From an uncultured Barnesiella sp. (GTDB lineage Bacteria; Bacteroidota; Bacteroidia; Bacteroidales; Barnesiellaceae_A), in the NCBI GenBank assembly GCA_904502265.1, contig CAJGDT010000034.1, forward strand, positions 1-11,822: a stretch of 11,822 nucleotides of DNA. The letters run 5' to 3'. The notes beneath the pieces are model-generated. The model had not been told where the DNA came from. It worked only from the letters and a program-made list of their open reading frames with translations, and made no database searches. Position 1 is the stretch's first letter; each line of letters opens with the position of its first letter. Below, piece after piece: positions 1-7,429 of this stretch. The position numbers were made by a program, and so were the translations under genes.

Positions 1-365
1 CCTTTGCGCAAAGCGCGTATTTGCACTTCGATATTAGCACCACCATATACGGGTGTGATGTGTAGATTGGGTATATATTTGGCATAGTCGGCCAAGTCGC
101 CAGCTATTTGCAAGCATAGCTCGCGCGTAGGAGCCATGATAAGTGCTTGCGGGTATAACTTGTTGGTGTTGATACGTTGCAATAGAGGCAAGCCAAAGGC
201 TGCTGTCTTGCCTGTACCGGTTTGTGCCAATGCTATAAGGTCGGTCTCTTCACCCAATAAAAGGGGGATAACTTGTTCTTGCACAGGCATAGGATACTCG
301 TATCCCATCTCGGCGATGGCCTGTAAGATGGAGGGCGCAATACCCAATTCTTCAAATGTCTTCAT
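1..365 (-). CDS. DEAD-box ATP-dependent RNA helicase, N-terminal part
   Basis: Partial gene running off the left edge; 121 codons from ATG at 363-365 are visible. DEAD-box helicases use ATP to unwind short RNA duplexes, typically in ribosome assembly, RNA decay or cold adaptation in the cytoplasm. The Q motif is present (Phe4 upstream, Gln29 in PMPVQEQ), followed by motif I/Walker A AQTGTGKT at residues 47-54, motif Ia PTRELCLQI at 79-87, and the GG of the next motif at 108-109. The DEAD box, SAT motif and C-terminal RecA lobe lie outside the window, so the subfamily (RhlE-, CsdA- or DbpA-like) cannot be decided. The start is well supported because residues 3-10 (TFEELGIA) are the usual beginning of the family. 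It follows the pfkB gene but is separated from it by a terminator and has its own promoter. Confidence 0.95.
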   Translation of the reverse strand, partial: MKTFEELGIAPSILQAIAEMGYEYPMPVQEQVIPLLLGEETDLIALAQTGTGKTAAFGLPLLQRINTNKLYPQALIMAPTRELCLQIAGDLADYAKYIPNLHITPVYGGANIEVQIRALRK

Positions 366-390
366 TGATGGTTGTGTGAAAATATAAAAA

Positions 391-415
391 TGCACCCGCT
401 GTGGTTGCGGGTGCA
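391..415 (-). terminator. Intrinsic terminator of the dgt-to-pfkB unit
   Basis: A perfect 9-bp inverted repeat (TGCACCCGC at 391-399, GCGGGTGCA at 407-415) with a 7-nt loop. Read on the minus strand it is followed by TTTTTATATTTT (390-379). It lies 70 bp past the pfkB stop and directly before the helicase start, so it probably ends the seven-gene unit. Its promoter-proximal arm overlaps the helicase -7 element. Confidence 0.8.
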
Positions 416-421
416 AAGGTA
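414..421 (-). promoter_or_regulatory. Bacteroidota-type -7 element for the helicase gene
   Basis: TACCTTTG on the minus strand matches the TAnnTTTG consensus exactly. No TTG-type -33 element is evident at the usual spacing. Transcription should start a few bases downstream, near 408-411, inside the terminator hairpin, giving a leader of about 40-45 nt before the ATG at 365. Confidence 0.65.
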
Positions 422-484
422 GTAAAAAAAGGTATTATAACGCTTTAGTTATCCCAATTTGCCACTATTTTGCAAGATGGCAGC

Positions 485-1429
485 CTATTGATATCGAGCT
501 GCAACCTCTGTGGGTAGATAGTTTTCGTGGCTCATGCACACTTGCGACGAAAAGTCGAGGGCATATTGTACAATGGGAGCCCACTCGTCGAGGGTAAGGC
601 TGTTGAGGTTGTCGAGGGTGATATTGTGGCGAATGAGGCCAAAGATAATGCCTGCATTGAATGTATCGCCTGCGCCTATGGTGCTGATGGGTTTGTCAAT
701 AACCGGTGCATCGAAGTGGCGTTGACCCTGTTGGCAGTAGAACTCTACACCATTTCCTCCACGGGTATAGATGAAGTTGGGACAATAGAATTTTATTTTG
801 TCAAGATAGATTTTATCGGGGTTGTCGAGTTTATAGAGTGTCTCGAAATCCTCGTCCGATCCTCGTACAATATTGGCGTACTCTAAGTTTTCTATAATTG
901 AAGGCATGAGTTTCATAGCCTCATGGCTGTGAGCCTTGCGGAAGTTCGGATCGTAATATACAATGGCTTTGCGAGTGTTGGCAAATTCGAGTATCTCGGT
1001 AATGCGGTTGCGCAAGACGGGATTGACCGAGAAGTATGAGCCAAAGATAACGATATCGCCTTCGTTGATGAGAGGAATGGCAACATTAAGACGGTCGGCA
1101 GGGAATTGGTGGTAGAAGGTATACTCGGCATTGTTGTTCTCGTCAAGAAAAGCCAACGATACCGGTGTCTTGCCATCTTTGGGGTTGTAGATGTCTATAT
1201 AGTTTGTGTCTACACCGTTTTGTTGCATAAACTCCATGATGTCTTTGCCTACACGGTCGTTGCCCAATTCGGTTACTAAGGCTGTGTTCATGCCCAGCCT
1301 GCCCAAGGTGATGATAGAGTTGAATGTAGAGCCTCCGGCCACCGACTTTTGTGGTTGCCATTCGCCGTCTTGATTCTTGCGAAAGAGGATGTCGAGTATG
1401 GTCTCGCCTATTCCTATAATTTTTCTCAT
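485..1429 (-). CDS. PfkB-family carbohydrate kinase (fructokinase/ribokinase-like)
   Basis: A 314-residue cytoplasmic sugar kinase, the normal size for the ribokinase/PfkB family, which transfers phosphate from ATP to a sugar hydroxyl. The N-terminal sugar-binding signature is AGGSTFNSIITLGRLG at residues 31-46. DPNFR at 160-164 is typical of the fructokinase-like branch. The C-terminal signature GAGDTFNAG at 252-260 holds the anion hole and the catalytic base Asp255. The exact sugar is not readable; fructose is the best guess from overall resemblance. It is the last gene before the terminator at 391-415 and starts 36 bp after the thioesterase stop, so it is probably the distal gene of the operon. 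The start MRKIIGIGETILD is the expected first beta-strand of the fold. Confidence 0.92.
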   Translation of the reverse strand: MRKIIGIGETILDILFRKNQDGEWQPQKSVAGGSTFNSIITLGRLGMNTALVTELGNDRVGKDIMEFMQQNGVDTNYIDIYNPKDGKTPVSLAFLDENNNAEYTFYHQFPADRLNVAIPLINEGDIVIFGSYFSVNPVLRNRITEILEFANTRKAIVYYDPNFRKAHSHEAMKLMPSIIENLEYANIVRGSDEDFETLYKLDNPDKIYLDKIKFYCPNFIYTRGGNGVEFYCQQGQRHFDAPVIDKPISTIGAGDTFNAGIIFGLIRHNITLDNLNSLTLDEWAPIVQYALDFSSQVCMSHENYLPTEVAARYQ

Positions 1430-1465
1430 AGCCTTTTTATGATGTTCTTGTTACTTATATCCTCG

Positions 1466-1912
1466 TTATTTCTTCGCCAAGTCCGAACCTTCAAATTGTC
1501 GGATAGCATCTTTCCACTCATCGCTGATAGGAGCACTTACACCGGCCTCGACATCAAAGCCTACCATGATGGTGCGACAAATACCTTTTACCTCGCCTGT
1601 AGTGGTGTTGACAATGCGTTGCATCAGTTTGAAGCTGCGGTTGCCTATCTCTATGCAACATGTCTCAACAGCTACTTGTTCGTATGAGTAGATGGGCGAG
1701 AGGAAGTCGGCATTGACATTAGCTATAACCACATCGGCTTTGCGCCAGTCTATTGATTGTTTCTTGACAGTCTCAAAGTAACGGCTCTTACCCAAGTCGT
1801 AGAATGTAAAGTATACCGAGTTGTTGACATGACCCAGTGAGTCTATATCATTGAAACGCAGTTGTAGGGGGTAACTGTGGTGAAAGGTGGGAAATTGCTT
1901 GTCTTGTTCCAT
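1466..1912 (-). CDS. Acyl-CoA thioesterase, 4HBT hotdog fold (YbgC/FadM-like)
   Basis: A 148-residue single hotdog-domain protein, the usual size for the 4-hydroxybenzoyl-CoA thioesterase superfamily. These enzymes hydrolyse acyl-CoA or acyl-ACP thioesters in the cytoplasm. The diagnostic segment is LRFNDIDSLGHVNNSVYF at residues 18-35: Asp24 is the likely catalytic acid in the D-x-D-x-x-GHVNN motif, and the long hotdog helix follows (residues 34-48). The second half (VNADFLSPIYSYEQVAVET and the GNRSF stretch) matches the central sheet strands of the fold. It lies 11 bp after dciA and 36 bp before pfkB in the same direction. The substrate is unknown, and a thioesterase in a recF cluster has no obvious metabolic partner here, though dgkA in the same unit also concerns lipids. 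Confidence 0.9.
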   Translation of the reverse strand: MEQDKQFPTFHHSYPLQLRFNDIDSLGHVNNSVYFTFYDLGKSRYFETVKKQSIDWRKADVVIANVNADFLSPIYSYEQVAVETCCIEIGNRSFKLMQRIVNTTTGEVKGICRTIMVGFDVEAGVSAPISDEWKDAIRQFEGSDLAKK

Positions 1913-1923
1913 TTTTAGTATCT

Positions 1924-2214
1924 CTATTTGAAATATATATTTTTAATAATAGGTCGACCAATGTGTGTGTTGAGTCGGTCGATGAGTGTGCGTCGGTTCA
2001 TAAACAACTCATTGCGAAGCACAGCCGATGAAAGTTTTACTTGCAGAGTACCTTTGTCAAAGTGTAGTGCCATCGTACATTTATCTACAGCCTCGCCCAT
2101 GGCCTCTTTCCAGGCTGCCCTTGCTCGTGCGGCATCAAGACCTATGTCAAGGTGATTTTCTCGCAGTATCTCGTCGAGTATTTCGCTCAATGCTTGTGCT
2201 TCTTTTCGTTTCAT
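1924..2214 (-). CDS. dciA: DUF721 / DciA-family protein, likely replicative helicase operator
   Basis: A 96-residue small basic protein of the DUF721 (DciA) family. DciA is known to interact with the DnaB replicative helicase and to promote its loading in bacteria that lack DnaC or DnaI. The visible family pattern is an N-terminal helical segment (SEILDEILRENHLD, residues 10-23), the conserved tryptophan region AAWKEAMGEAV (33-43), the strand GTLQVKLSSAVLRNEL (55-70), and a C-terminal helix ending in a short strand (PIIKNIYF). It begins only 4 bp after the recF stop and 11 bp before the thioesterase, so it is translated from the same message. Adjacency of recF and DUF721 is recurrent in bacteria, for example in actinobacterial dnaA-region clusters. 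The role in loading is taken from the family, not seen here. Confidence 0.85.
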   Translation of the reverse strand: MKRKEAQALSEILDEILRENHLDIGLDAARARAAWKEAMGEAVDKCTMALHFDKGTLQVKLSSAVLRNELFMNRRTLIDRLNTHIGRPIIKNIYFK

Positions 2215-2218
2215 TTCG

Positions 2219-3313
2219 TCAAGGCATTAGGGTAAATTCTCCGTTCGATACACTGTATAGGCAGTGATGTGCTGTAGTACGTCGCACGATGCGGTCGAGG
2301 TATTCGCGGTTGGTGTCGGTTATGAATATCTGGCCGAATATATCGCTCGATACGAGTTGCATAATACGCTCTACGCGGTCGGAGTCGAGTTTGTCGAACA
2401 AGTCGTCGAGGAGCAATATGGGTGTTGTGTTGCCATTGTGGGCCAGGAAATCATATTGAGCCAGTTTCAAGGCGATGAGGTAAGTCTTACATTGTCCTTG
2501 CGAGCCTATGCGCTTCATGGGATATTCGTCCAACGTCATCTCCATGTCGTCGCGATGGATACCCTTGGTGGTATATCCGAGTATGAGATCTCGGTGTCGG
2601 GTGTCGGCGAGTTGTTGTAGGAGGCTGCCCTCGCTCAAATGGGAGCGATAGGATAGTCCTACGTGCTCGTTGCCGTTGGCTATGAGGTTGTAGAAACGAT
2701 CGAATACGGGTATAAACTCATTCAAGAAGCGCTTGCGAGTGTCGTATATGATGGTAGCTGCATGAGCCATTTGCTCTTCCCATATCTCATAGAGCATAGG
2801 GTCGCTCACTTCTTGGCGTAGCAGAGTGTTGCGCTGCTCAAGAGCTTTGTTATAACGAATGAGGGTGTCGAGGTAGGGCTTGTCCCATTGTGATATTACC
2901 ATGTCGATAAATCGGCGACGCTCCTCGCTACCACCCTGTATCAGGGTTGTATCGTCGGGAGATACCATTACCAGTGGGGCAAATCCGATATGATCCGATA
3001 AGCGACTATACTCCTTCTTGTTGCGTTTGAATGACTTTTTTTGTCGTCTTCTTATGCCACATGATAGCACTTCGGGCTGTTCATTGCGATCGTATACACC
3101 TTGCAGCATGAAGAAATCTTCTCCATGTCGTATGTTTTGTGAGTCGATGTTGTGGGTGAAACTCTTACAAAACGATAAGTAGTATATGGCATCGAGTAGA
3201 TTGCTTTTTCCCATACCATTGTTACCCAAAAAACAGTTGATATTGTCCGAAAAGGAGAGGTCGGCTTGGGCAATATTCTTGAAGTTAATGATGGATAACT
3301 GTTGTAGTATCAT
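2219..3313 (-). CDS. recF: RecF, DNA replication/repair SMC-like ATPase
   Basis: A 364-residue protein of typical RecF length. RecF is an ABC/SMC-type ATPase that works with RecO and RecR to load RecA at single-strand gaps and stalled forks. Walker A is GNNGMGKS at residues 30-37. The ABC signature region GSQGQCKT is at 270-277, and Walker B is ILLLDDLFDKLD at 299-310, with the conserved acidic DD and the following D-loop. IYYLSFCKSF (43-52) and the R-rich ERRRFID (131-137) are also RecF hallmarks. The start MILQQLSIINFKN is the canonical first strand. It sits 12 bp downstream of dgkA and 4 bp upstream of dciA. dnaN and gyrB, common recF neighbours elsewhere, are not in this window. Confidence 0.97.
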   Translation of the reverse strand: MILQQLSIINFKNIAQADLSFSDNINCFLGNNGMGKSNLLDAIYYLSFCKSFTHNIDSQNIRHGEDFFMLQGVYDRNEQPEVLSCGIRRRQKKSFKRNKKEYSRLSDHIGFAPLVMVSPDDTTLIQGGSEERRRFIDMVISQWDKPYLDTLIRYNKALEQRNTLLRQEVSDPMLYEIWEEQMAHAATIIYDTRKRFLNEFIPVFDRFYNLIANGNEHVGLSYRSHLSEGSLLQQLADTRHRDLILGYTTKGIHRDDMEMTLDEYPMKRIGSQGQCKTYLIALKLAQYDFLAHNGNTTPILLLDDLFDKLDSDRVERIMQLVSSDIFGQIFITDTNREYLDRIVRRTTAHHCLYSVSNGEFTLMP

Positions 3314-3325
3314 GTGTTTATACGA

Positions 3326-3724
3326 TTATAGTAGTTGTGTTACTTTGTTGATAATAGCCGGTACAAAGATGCACAAGCCAGCAATAACGGCTGTGATGGC
3401 ACTGAGTAGCACGGCTGCTGCGGCTATATCTTTGATGCGTCCTATGGCAGGGTGCATTTGGGGGGTAACATGGTCGCATAGGCGTTCTATGGCTGTGTTG
3501 AGGGCTTCGGTTATCCACACGCCTCCTACCAATGCAGCTGCTATAGCCCATTCTATAGGCGATAGTGACACCCACCATCCCACAATGACTACGCATAGGG
3601 TGGCAACGAGGTGTATCCATGTATTGTGCTCAAGAAAGAGCAACTTCAATCCGCGTCCGGCATATACGAAACTACCGAAGCGTTCGCGTAACGAAAATTT
3701 ATGTTTTGTATCTCTGTCTCTCAT
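3326..3724 (-). CDS. dgkA: DgkA-family membrane kinase (diacylglycerol or undecaprenol kinase)
   Basis: A 132-residue integral membrane protein of the DgkA family, which phosphorylates diacylglycerol (E. coli) or undecaprenol (Gram-positive homologues) at the inner membrane with ATP. The family core EALNTAIERLCD spans residues 73-84; Glu73, Asn76 and Glu80 match the catalytic and metal-binding positions of the motif. A second conserved segment, GRIKDIAAAAVLL (95-107), contains the Lys-Asp pair. Three hydrophobic segments at about 37-52, 57-76 and 99-123 fit the three-helix protomer. The N-terminal amphipathic part (SFVYAGRGLKLLFLEHN) is also typical. Substrate choice cannot be settled from sequence: the Bacteroidota form could serve lipid-carrier recycling. 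It lies 13 bp after the TPM gene and 12 bp before recF, in the same unit. Confidence 0.93.
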   Translation of the reverse strand: MRDRDTKHKFSLRERFGSFVYAGRGLKLLFLEHNTWIHLVATLCVVIVGWWVSLSPIEWAIAAALVGGVWITEALNTAIERLCDHVTPQMHPAIGRIKDIAAAAVLLSAITAVIAGLCIFVPAIINKVTQLL

Positions 3725-3737
3725 AAATATTGCTCTT

Positions 3738-4967
3738 TTACCATCCTCCTCTGGCTCCGCCTCCGCCGGTCATACCACCGCCAAAGCCTCCGCCGAAGCC
3801 ACCACCACCACTGCTACTCTTGGGTACAACAATCATGGGGATGATATAGGATATAACACTGCGCTTGTGGCAGTGTTGGCAGGTATATACTTTCTCGCCA
3901 CGTCCGGGTGACAAGGTTGTGGCGGGTAGGATGATGTTGTCGTGTGCCATAGTGTAAGCCTTGGCACGACAATGAGGGCATTCACTATATTGTGTGTAGG
4001 CCTTGTCAAAACGGAATACCTCGGTATTGTGGCAATTGTCGCACAACCACACATCGTAGTCGACCGATCCTATACGCTCTTCGGTATCCTCTTGGGGTGT
4101 GAGGAATTTGTTATCCTCGCTCTCCGATAGTCGGTGCATTTCGTTGCCACACTTATCGCATGTGCGTGGTTTGTTGCGCATTTTCTTCATCATTCTGTTG
4201 CAGTAGATATAGTTTGCAACACCCCACAGCGGACATAATATTGCCAAAATAAGCAAGCCGGCGTGTGAACTGAATAGCTCTTTGTAGCATTCGTAAGGTT
4301 CGTTGCTGTGCTTGCGGATGGTGCGATTGAGGCGTATGGTGAGCAACAATGATATAATAAGGCTGAAGGCTAAATAACCATACAGCATATTCATCAAGAT
4401 CACTTTGTCGGCTTCATCAAAGATAGGTTCTTCGGCCATTAGTTCGGCCGAGGCTTCGGGGGTCATAATGATGTGTAATGTCTGCTCAACGGCATCACAC
4501 ATACCCTTTCCGTAAGCTCCTTCGCGAAAGGCCGGTGTGATATATTGACGAATAATGCGACTGCATAGGATGTCGGGTAGAACACCTTCCAATCCGTAAC
4601 CGGTGCGTATCACTATTTGACGTTGATCCATCACGGCTATAAATAGCAATCCGTTGTCGTTGCTTGCTTTACCTATACCCCAGTGGGTGAAAAGTTCGGT
4701 GGCAAAGTTATCTATATCTTCATTACCTATCGAGGGGAGCATTACTACAGCAGCCTCTACACTATTGCTGTCGCGTAGTTGGGCAAGCATGCTGTTGATG
4801 TATGAGCGTGACGCGTTGTCTATATAGCCATCGGGGTCGGTAACATATTGTGTGCGGTCGGCAACTTGCACATTCGGAACACTCTCAATGGTATATTGAC
4901 GGGCTTGTAGCGGTAGTGCCACAAGGAGTAGGAGTAATGCGATAGTATGATAAATTGCTCTTTTCAT
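3738..4967 (-). CDS. Exported TPM-domain membrane protein with zinc ribbons and Gly-rich tail
   Basis: A 409-residue protein. Residues 1-22 form a signal peptide (KR, long Leu stretch, ALPLQA cleavage site). A TPM domain spans about 40-170, with hallmark segments THWGIGKASNDNGLLF (94-109) and VIRTGYGLEGVLPD (119-132). Two hydrophobic segments follow at about 188-211 and 236-256. Next come four CxxC pairs (Cys270/273, 309/312, 330/333, 363/366), consistent with two zinc ribbons. It ends in a glycine-rich tail (FGGGFGGGMTGGGG) closing in RGGW, as in YgcG-like TPM proteins. TPM domains are linked to membrane-protein turnover (plant TLP18.3, photosystem II repair), and phosphatase activity is reported for some; the bacterial role is poorly defined. 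The gene starts 12 bp after the dgt stop. The zinc-ribbon insert between membrane and tail is unusual compared with short TPM proteins. Confidence 0.9.
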   Translation of the reverse strand: MKRAIYHTIALLLLLVALPLQARQYTIESVPNVQVADRTQYVTDPDGYIDNASRSYINSMLAQLRDSNSVEAAVVMLPSIGNEDIDNFATELFTHWGIGKASNDNGLLFIAVMDQRQIVIRTGYGLEGVLPDILCSRIIRQYITPAFREGAYGKGMCDAVEQTLHIIMTPEASAELMAEEPIFDEADKVILMNMLYGYLAFSLIISLLLTIRLNRTIRKHSNEPYECYKELFSSHAGLLILAILCPLWGVANYIYCNRMMKKMRNKPRTCDKCGNEMHRLSESEDNKFLTPQEDTEERIGSVDYDVWLCDNCHNTEVFRFDKAYTQYSECPHCRAKAYTMAHDNIILPATTLSPGRGEKVYTCQHCHKRSVISYIIPMIVVPKSSSGGGGFGGGFGGGMTGGGGARGGW

Positions 4968-4979
4968 ATACGTTCGGTT

Positions 4980-6338
4980 TTATACGGCGGGCAGACTCAT
5001 GCCGTTGATTTTACGGTATAGGTCGAGGGCATATACATCGGTCATACCCGATATATAGTCGATGGCTGCTTGTACCTTTCCGTAGAGGGTTGCTGCATGG
5101 GTCTCGTATTGTTGAGGAACTTTATTAAGTATAAGTTGTGAGTAGTTTTTATCGGGGTAGAGAACGGCATCAATCAGCTTGTCGAGCAATTCTGTTATGA
5201 TGCGATTACCGGCCAACTCTATGTCGAGCACATCATTACTACGATAAATCTTATCCCATGCTACTTTTGAGCAGTGAGCGTAGGCTTTGCGAGGTGTCTC
5301 TGAGATGCGGTCGATGAGGCACCCCTCAAAGGTGCCACTGAGCAGTTCCTCTTCATGATCGACAAAGAGTTGCGAACACTCATCGATAAGCAGACCGATA
5401 ACTCGTGAGCGAAGGTAGGCTATTTGCTCATTGCGGTCGTCGGCTATTTTCAGCACTTCGTGTATATGGGGCAACTTCTCGGGCTCGAAAAACTCCAACA
5501 GCAACTCTTTGGTTTGGTTGGTTGTGAGCAATTTTAGCTTGTGAGCATCCTCTATATCCATGATTTGATAACAGATGTCGTCGGCAGCCTCTACAAGATA
5601 AACAAGAGGATGACGATGAAAACGCAAGCCACTATCGCCATCGGGTAGCAGACCTAAGTCTTGGGCGACACGACGAAAATCGTCACACTCCGAGCAGAAG
5701 AACCCCGATTTTCCTTTTTTGGTAGAGAGAGTTGATGCGTAGGGATATTTGACTATCGATGCCAATGTAGAGTATGTGAGTGCAAAACCACCTTTGCGAC
5801 GACCTGTAAATTGATGGGTGAGTAGTCTGAATGCATTGGCGTTACCCTCAAAGTGGGTAAAGTCGTTCCACTCCCAGTCGCTGAGCATATCTTTCAGGGC
5901 CAGTCCCTTTCCCTCCGAAAAGTATGTGGCAATGGCTCGCTCACCCGAGTGACCAAAAGGTGGGTTGCCTAAATCGTGTGCCAAACAGGCTGCTGCAACA
6001 ATAGAACCCATGTGAGGAAGCTTCTCCTCGGCCGGTGTGCCGGTATACTTAGGTGCAAGTGCTACTGCTACATTGGTGCCCAACGAGCGACCTACGCACG
6101 ATACCTCAAGGCTGTGTGTGAGTCGGTTGTGTACAAAGATACTGCCCGGTAGTGGAAAGACCTGTGTCTTGTTTTGCAAACGGCGGAAGGGTGCCGAAAA
6201 TATCAAACGGTCGTAGTCGCGCTGAAAATCGGTGCGTGTATGTGTTCGTTCATCATGAAACTCTTCCATGCCAAATCGCTTGGCGGTAATGAGCTTTTCC
6301 CAGCTCATGCGTTTGGGGGTATCTTTGTTAGGCATCAT
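4980..6338 (-). CDS. dgt: Deoxyguanosinetriphosphate triphosphohydrolase (dGTPase)
   Basis: A 452-residue HD-superfamily dNTP triphosphohydrolase that cleaves dGTP (or other dNTPs) to deoxynucleoside and tripolyphosphate, adjusting the dNTP pool. The N-terminal family block FRRLQNKTQVFPL is at residues 51-63. The HD metal ligands are visible: His75 in RLTHSLEVS, the His121-Asp122 pair in CLAHDLGNPPFGHSGE, and the distal Asp in EAADDICY (250-257). Length fits the Dgt family. It is the first gene of the seven-gene unit: a -7 element lies 34 bp upstream, and the TPM gene begins 12 bp after its stop. Two adjacent ATG codons begin the frame (MMPNK); either could be used. Some members act in phage defence by depleting dNTPs, but nothing here points to that rather than housekeeping. 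Confidence 0.95.
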   Translation of the reverse strand: MMPNKDTPKRMSWEKLITAKRFGMEEFHDERTHTRTDFQRDYDRLIFSAPFRRLQNKTQVFPLPGSIFVHNRLTHSLEVSCVGRSLGTNVAVALAPKYTGTPAEEKLPHMGSIVAAACLAHDLGNPPFGHSGERAIATYFSEGKGLALKDMLSDWEWNDFTHFEGNANAFRLLTHQFTGRRKGGFALTYSTLASIVKYPYASTLSTKKGKSGFFCSECDDFRRVAQDLGLLPDGDSGLRFHRHPLVYLVEAADDICYQIMDIEDAHKLKLLTTNQTKELLLEFFEPEKLPHIHEVLKIADDRNEQIAYLRSRVIGLLIDECSQLFVDHEEELLSGTFEGCLIDRISETPRKAYAHCSKVAWDKIYRSNDVLDIELAGNRIITELLDKLIDAVLYPDKNYSQLILNKVPQQYETHAATLYGKVQAAIDYISGMTDVYALDLYRKINGMSLPAV

Positions 6339-6371
6339 TGTAGTGTGTAGTCTTATACGTCATTCTTGCTA

Positions 6372-6379
6372 CAAAAGTA
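6372..6379 (-). promoter_or_regulatory. -7 element of the dgt operon promoter
   Basis: TACTTTTG on the minus strand matches TAnnTTTG. The expected start site lies near 6365-6368, leaving a leader of about 27-30 nt before ATG at 6338. No convincing -33 element is seen at the standard spacing. The 116-bp gap 6339-6454 holds nothing else recognisable, and no convincing terminator for the glycosyltransferase gene upstream. Confidence 0.6.
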
Positions 6380-6454
6380 CGAATTTTTGCTCAATGCACA
6401 CACGATTTTTCCCCACAAGGGAGGGCTTTTGTGTTATAGGGTGTTAAAGTAATC

Positions 6455-7417
6455 CTATCGGATAATCCATTGAGCGATTGTACCACATCCACGACCGCCG
6501 TGTGAGGCGTAAAGGCGACATATGGGAAAGAAACATTGCATGGCCCATGTGGTGAGTTGGTCGTTTATCGCCTCTTTGTAAATGTCTTGAGCAAAATGGC
6601 GCAACTCATCGTTATTCTGTTTGCGGGCTTCACGCAATATGTGCGCAGCCAATAGCACTTGGCGATATAACACCAATCGCATCAGTCGGTGCTTGCGAGG
6701 GTGGCCTATTGCATCAATATCCTCAAGCGTGTGTCTCACAGCTTGATAGAAATTTCGGTATCCGTCGATGTGTGTACGTGCAGTGAGAGTGTTTTCGTGT
6801 AGATATACTGTGGCAACAGGCGGCTCTTTAAGCCAATAAATCTTTGTGGTGTGCAGTAATAGTCGCAGACCCAAGTTCCAGTCTTCCCAACCATTGTATG
6901 CCTCTTGCCAGCCACCTACCTCGCGAATGAGTTGTGTGCGTGCGGCAAAACGTTGGGTCGATAGTGTGCCATGTATGATGTGTGGCTCGGGGTCGGATGT
7001 GAAGACAGCCTTGGCAAGGAATGTCTTCGTGTCGTTGCAAAAGTTGATGGTAGCACCTATTAAGTCGGCATCGGGGTGTGACTCGAAGGCTTGCATGTAG
7101 CGCGATACGGTGTCGCTATGCATTTCGTCGTCGCTGTCGAAGAACATCATATAGCGGCTTTCGACCATTTCCAAACCCCTGTTTCGTGCAGCCGATGCGC
7201 CAGGACGCAGTTGTTGTACGACCTCTATACTTAGTTGTTCCTCTTGATGAAGTTGTTGCATATCGTAGCACACTTCCAGCGAATTATCGGTAGAGTTATT
7301 ATCCACCAATATCACTCGTAAAGGTCGATAGTCTTGTGCTACAACAGACGCAATCGTGCGAGGCAATTCCTTGGCTCGATTGTATACGGGTATCACTATG
7401 CTCATCACTTCTTTCAT
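6455..7417 (-). CDS. Glycosyltransferase family 2
   Basis: A 320-residue GT-A enzyme that would transfer a sugar from a nucleotide-sugar donor, probably at the cytoplasmic face for cell-surface glycan synthesis. The N-terminal fold is textbook GT-2: MSIVIPVYNRAKELPRTIAS (residues 5-24), the VDNNSTD loop at 38-44 (uridine contact region), GASAARNRGLE at 73-83, and the metal-binding DSDDE at 94-98. An acceptor-side ED pair occurs in GWEDWNLGLRLL (176-187). The C-terminal 100 residues are helical and poorly conserved, with no clear membrane segment. The donor and acceptor cannot be named. It diverges from two other glycosyltransferase genes across a 204-bp region with a tandem duplication. Its -7 element lies only 4 bp upstream of the ATG, so the mRNA may be leaderless. 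Confidence 0.92.
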   Translation of the reverse strand: MKEVMSIVIPVYNRAKELPRTIASVVAQDYRPLRVILVDNNSTDNSLEVCYDMQQLHQEEQLSIEVVQQLRPGASAARNRGLEMVESRYMMFFDSDDEMHSDTVSRYMQAFESHPDADLIGATINFCNDTKTFLAKAVFTSDPEPHIIHGTLSTQRFAARTQLIREVGGWQEAYNGWEDWNLGLRLLLHTTKIYWLKEPPVATVYLHENTLTARTHIDGYRNFYQAVRHTLEDIDAIGHPRKHRLMRLVLYRQVLLAAHILREARKQNNDELRHFAQDIYKEAINDQLTTWAMQCFFPICRLYASHGGRGCGTIAQWIIR

Positions 7418-7421
7418 AAAA

Positions 7422-7429
7422 CAAAGATA
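7422..7429 (-). promoter_or_regulatory. -7 element for the minus-strand GT-2 gene
   Basis: TATCTTTG on the minus strand is an exact TAnnTTTG match, followed by TTTT and the start codon at 7417. The start site would fall at or within a few bases of the ATG. The element overlaps the left arm of the first copy of the 74-bp repeat. In the second copy the matching site reads TATCTTTTG, spoiled by one extra T. Confidence 0.6.

Noticed and set aside
527..886. Plus-strand open frame (119 codons) inside pfkB
   Set aside because: Antisense to the kinase C-terminal half, whose GAGD motif and family length leave no doubt about the coding strand.
3186..3911. Long plus-strand open frame (241 codons) across recF, dgkA and the TPM gene
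   Set aside because: It lies antisense to three well-supported genes, shows no domain, and is rich in Ser/Thr/Ala repeats expected from reading coding DNA backwards.
4980..6338. dgt as a phage-defence dNTP-depleting system
   Set aside because: No partner or sensor gene adjoins it, and it heads a housekeeping operon with recF and dgkA; ordinary dGTPase is the simpler reading.
6401..6440. Possible terminator after the minus-strand GT-2 gene (CACAA ... TTGTG)
   Set aside because: The stem is only 5 bp with a 10-nt loop, and the minus-strand sequence after it is G/A-rich, not T-rich.
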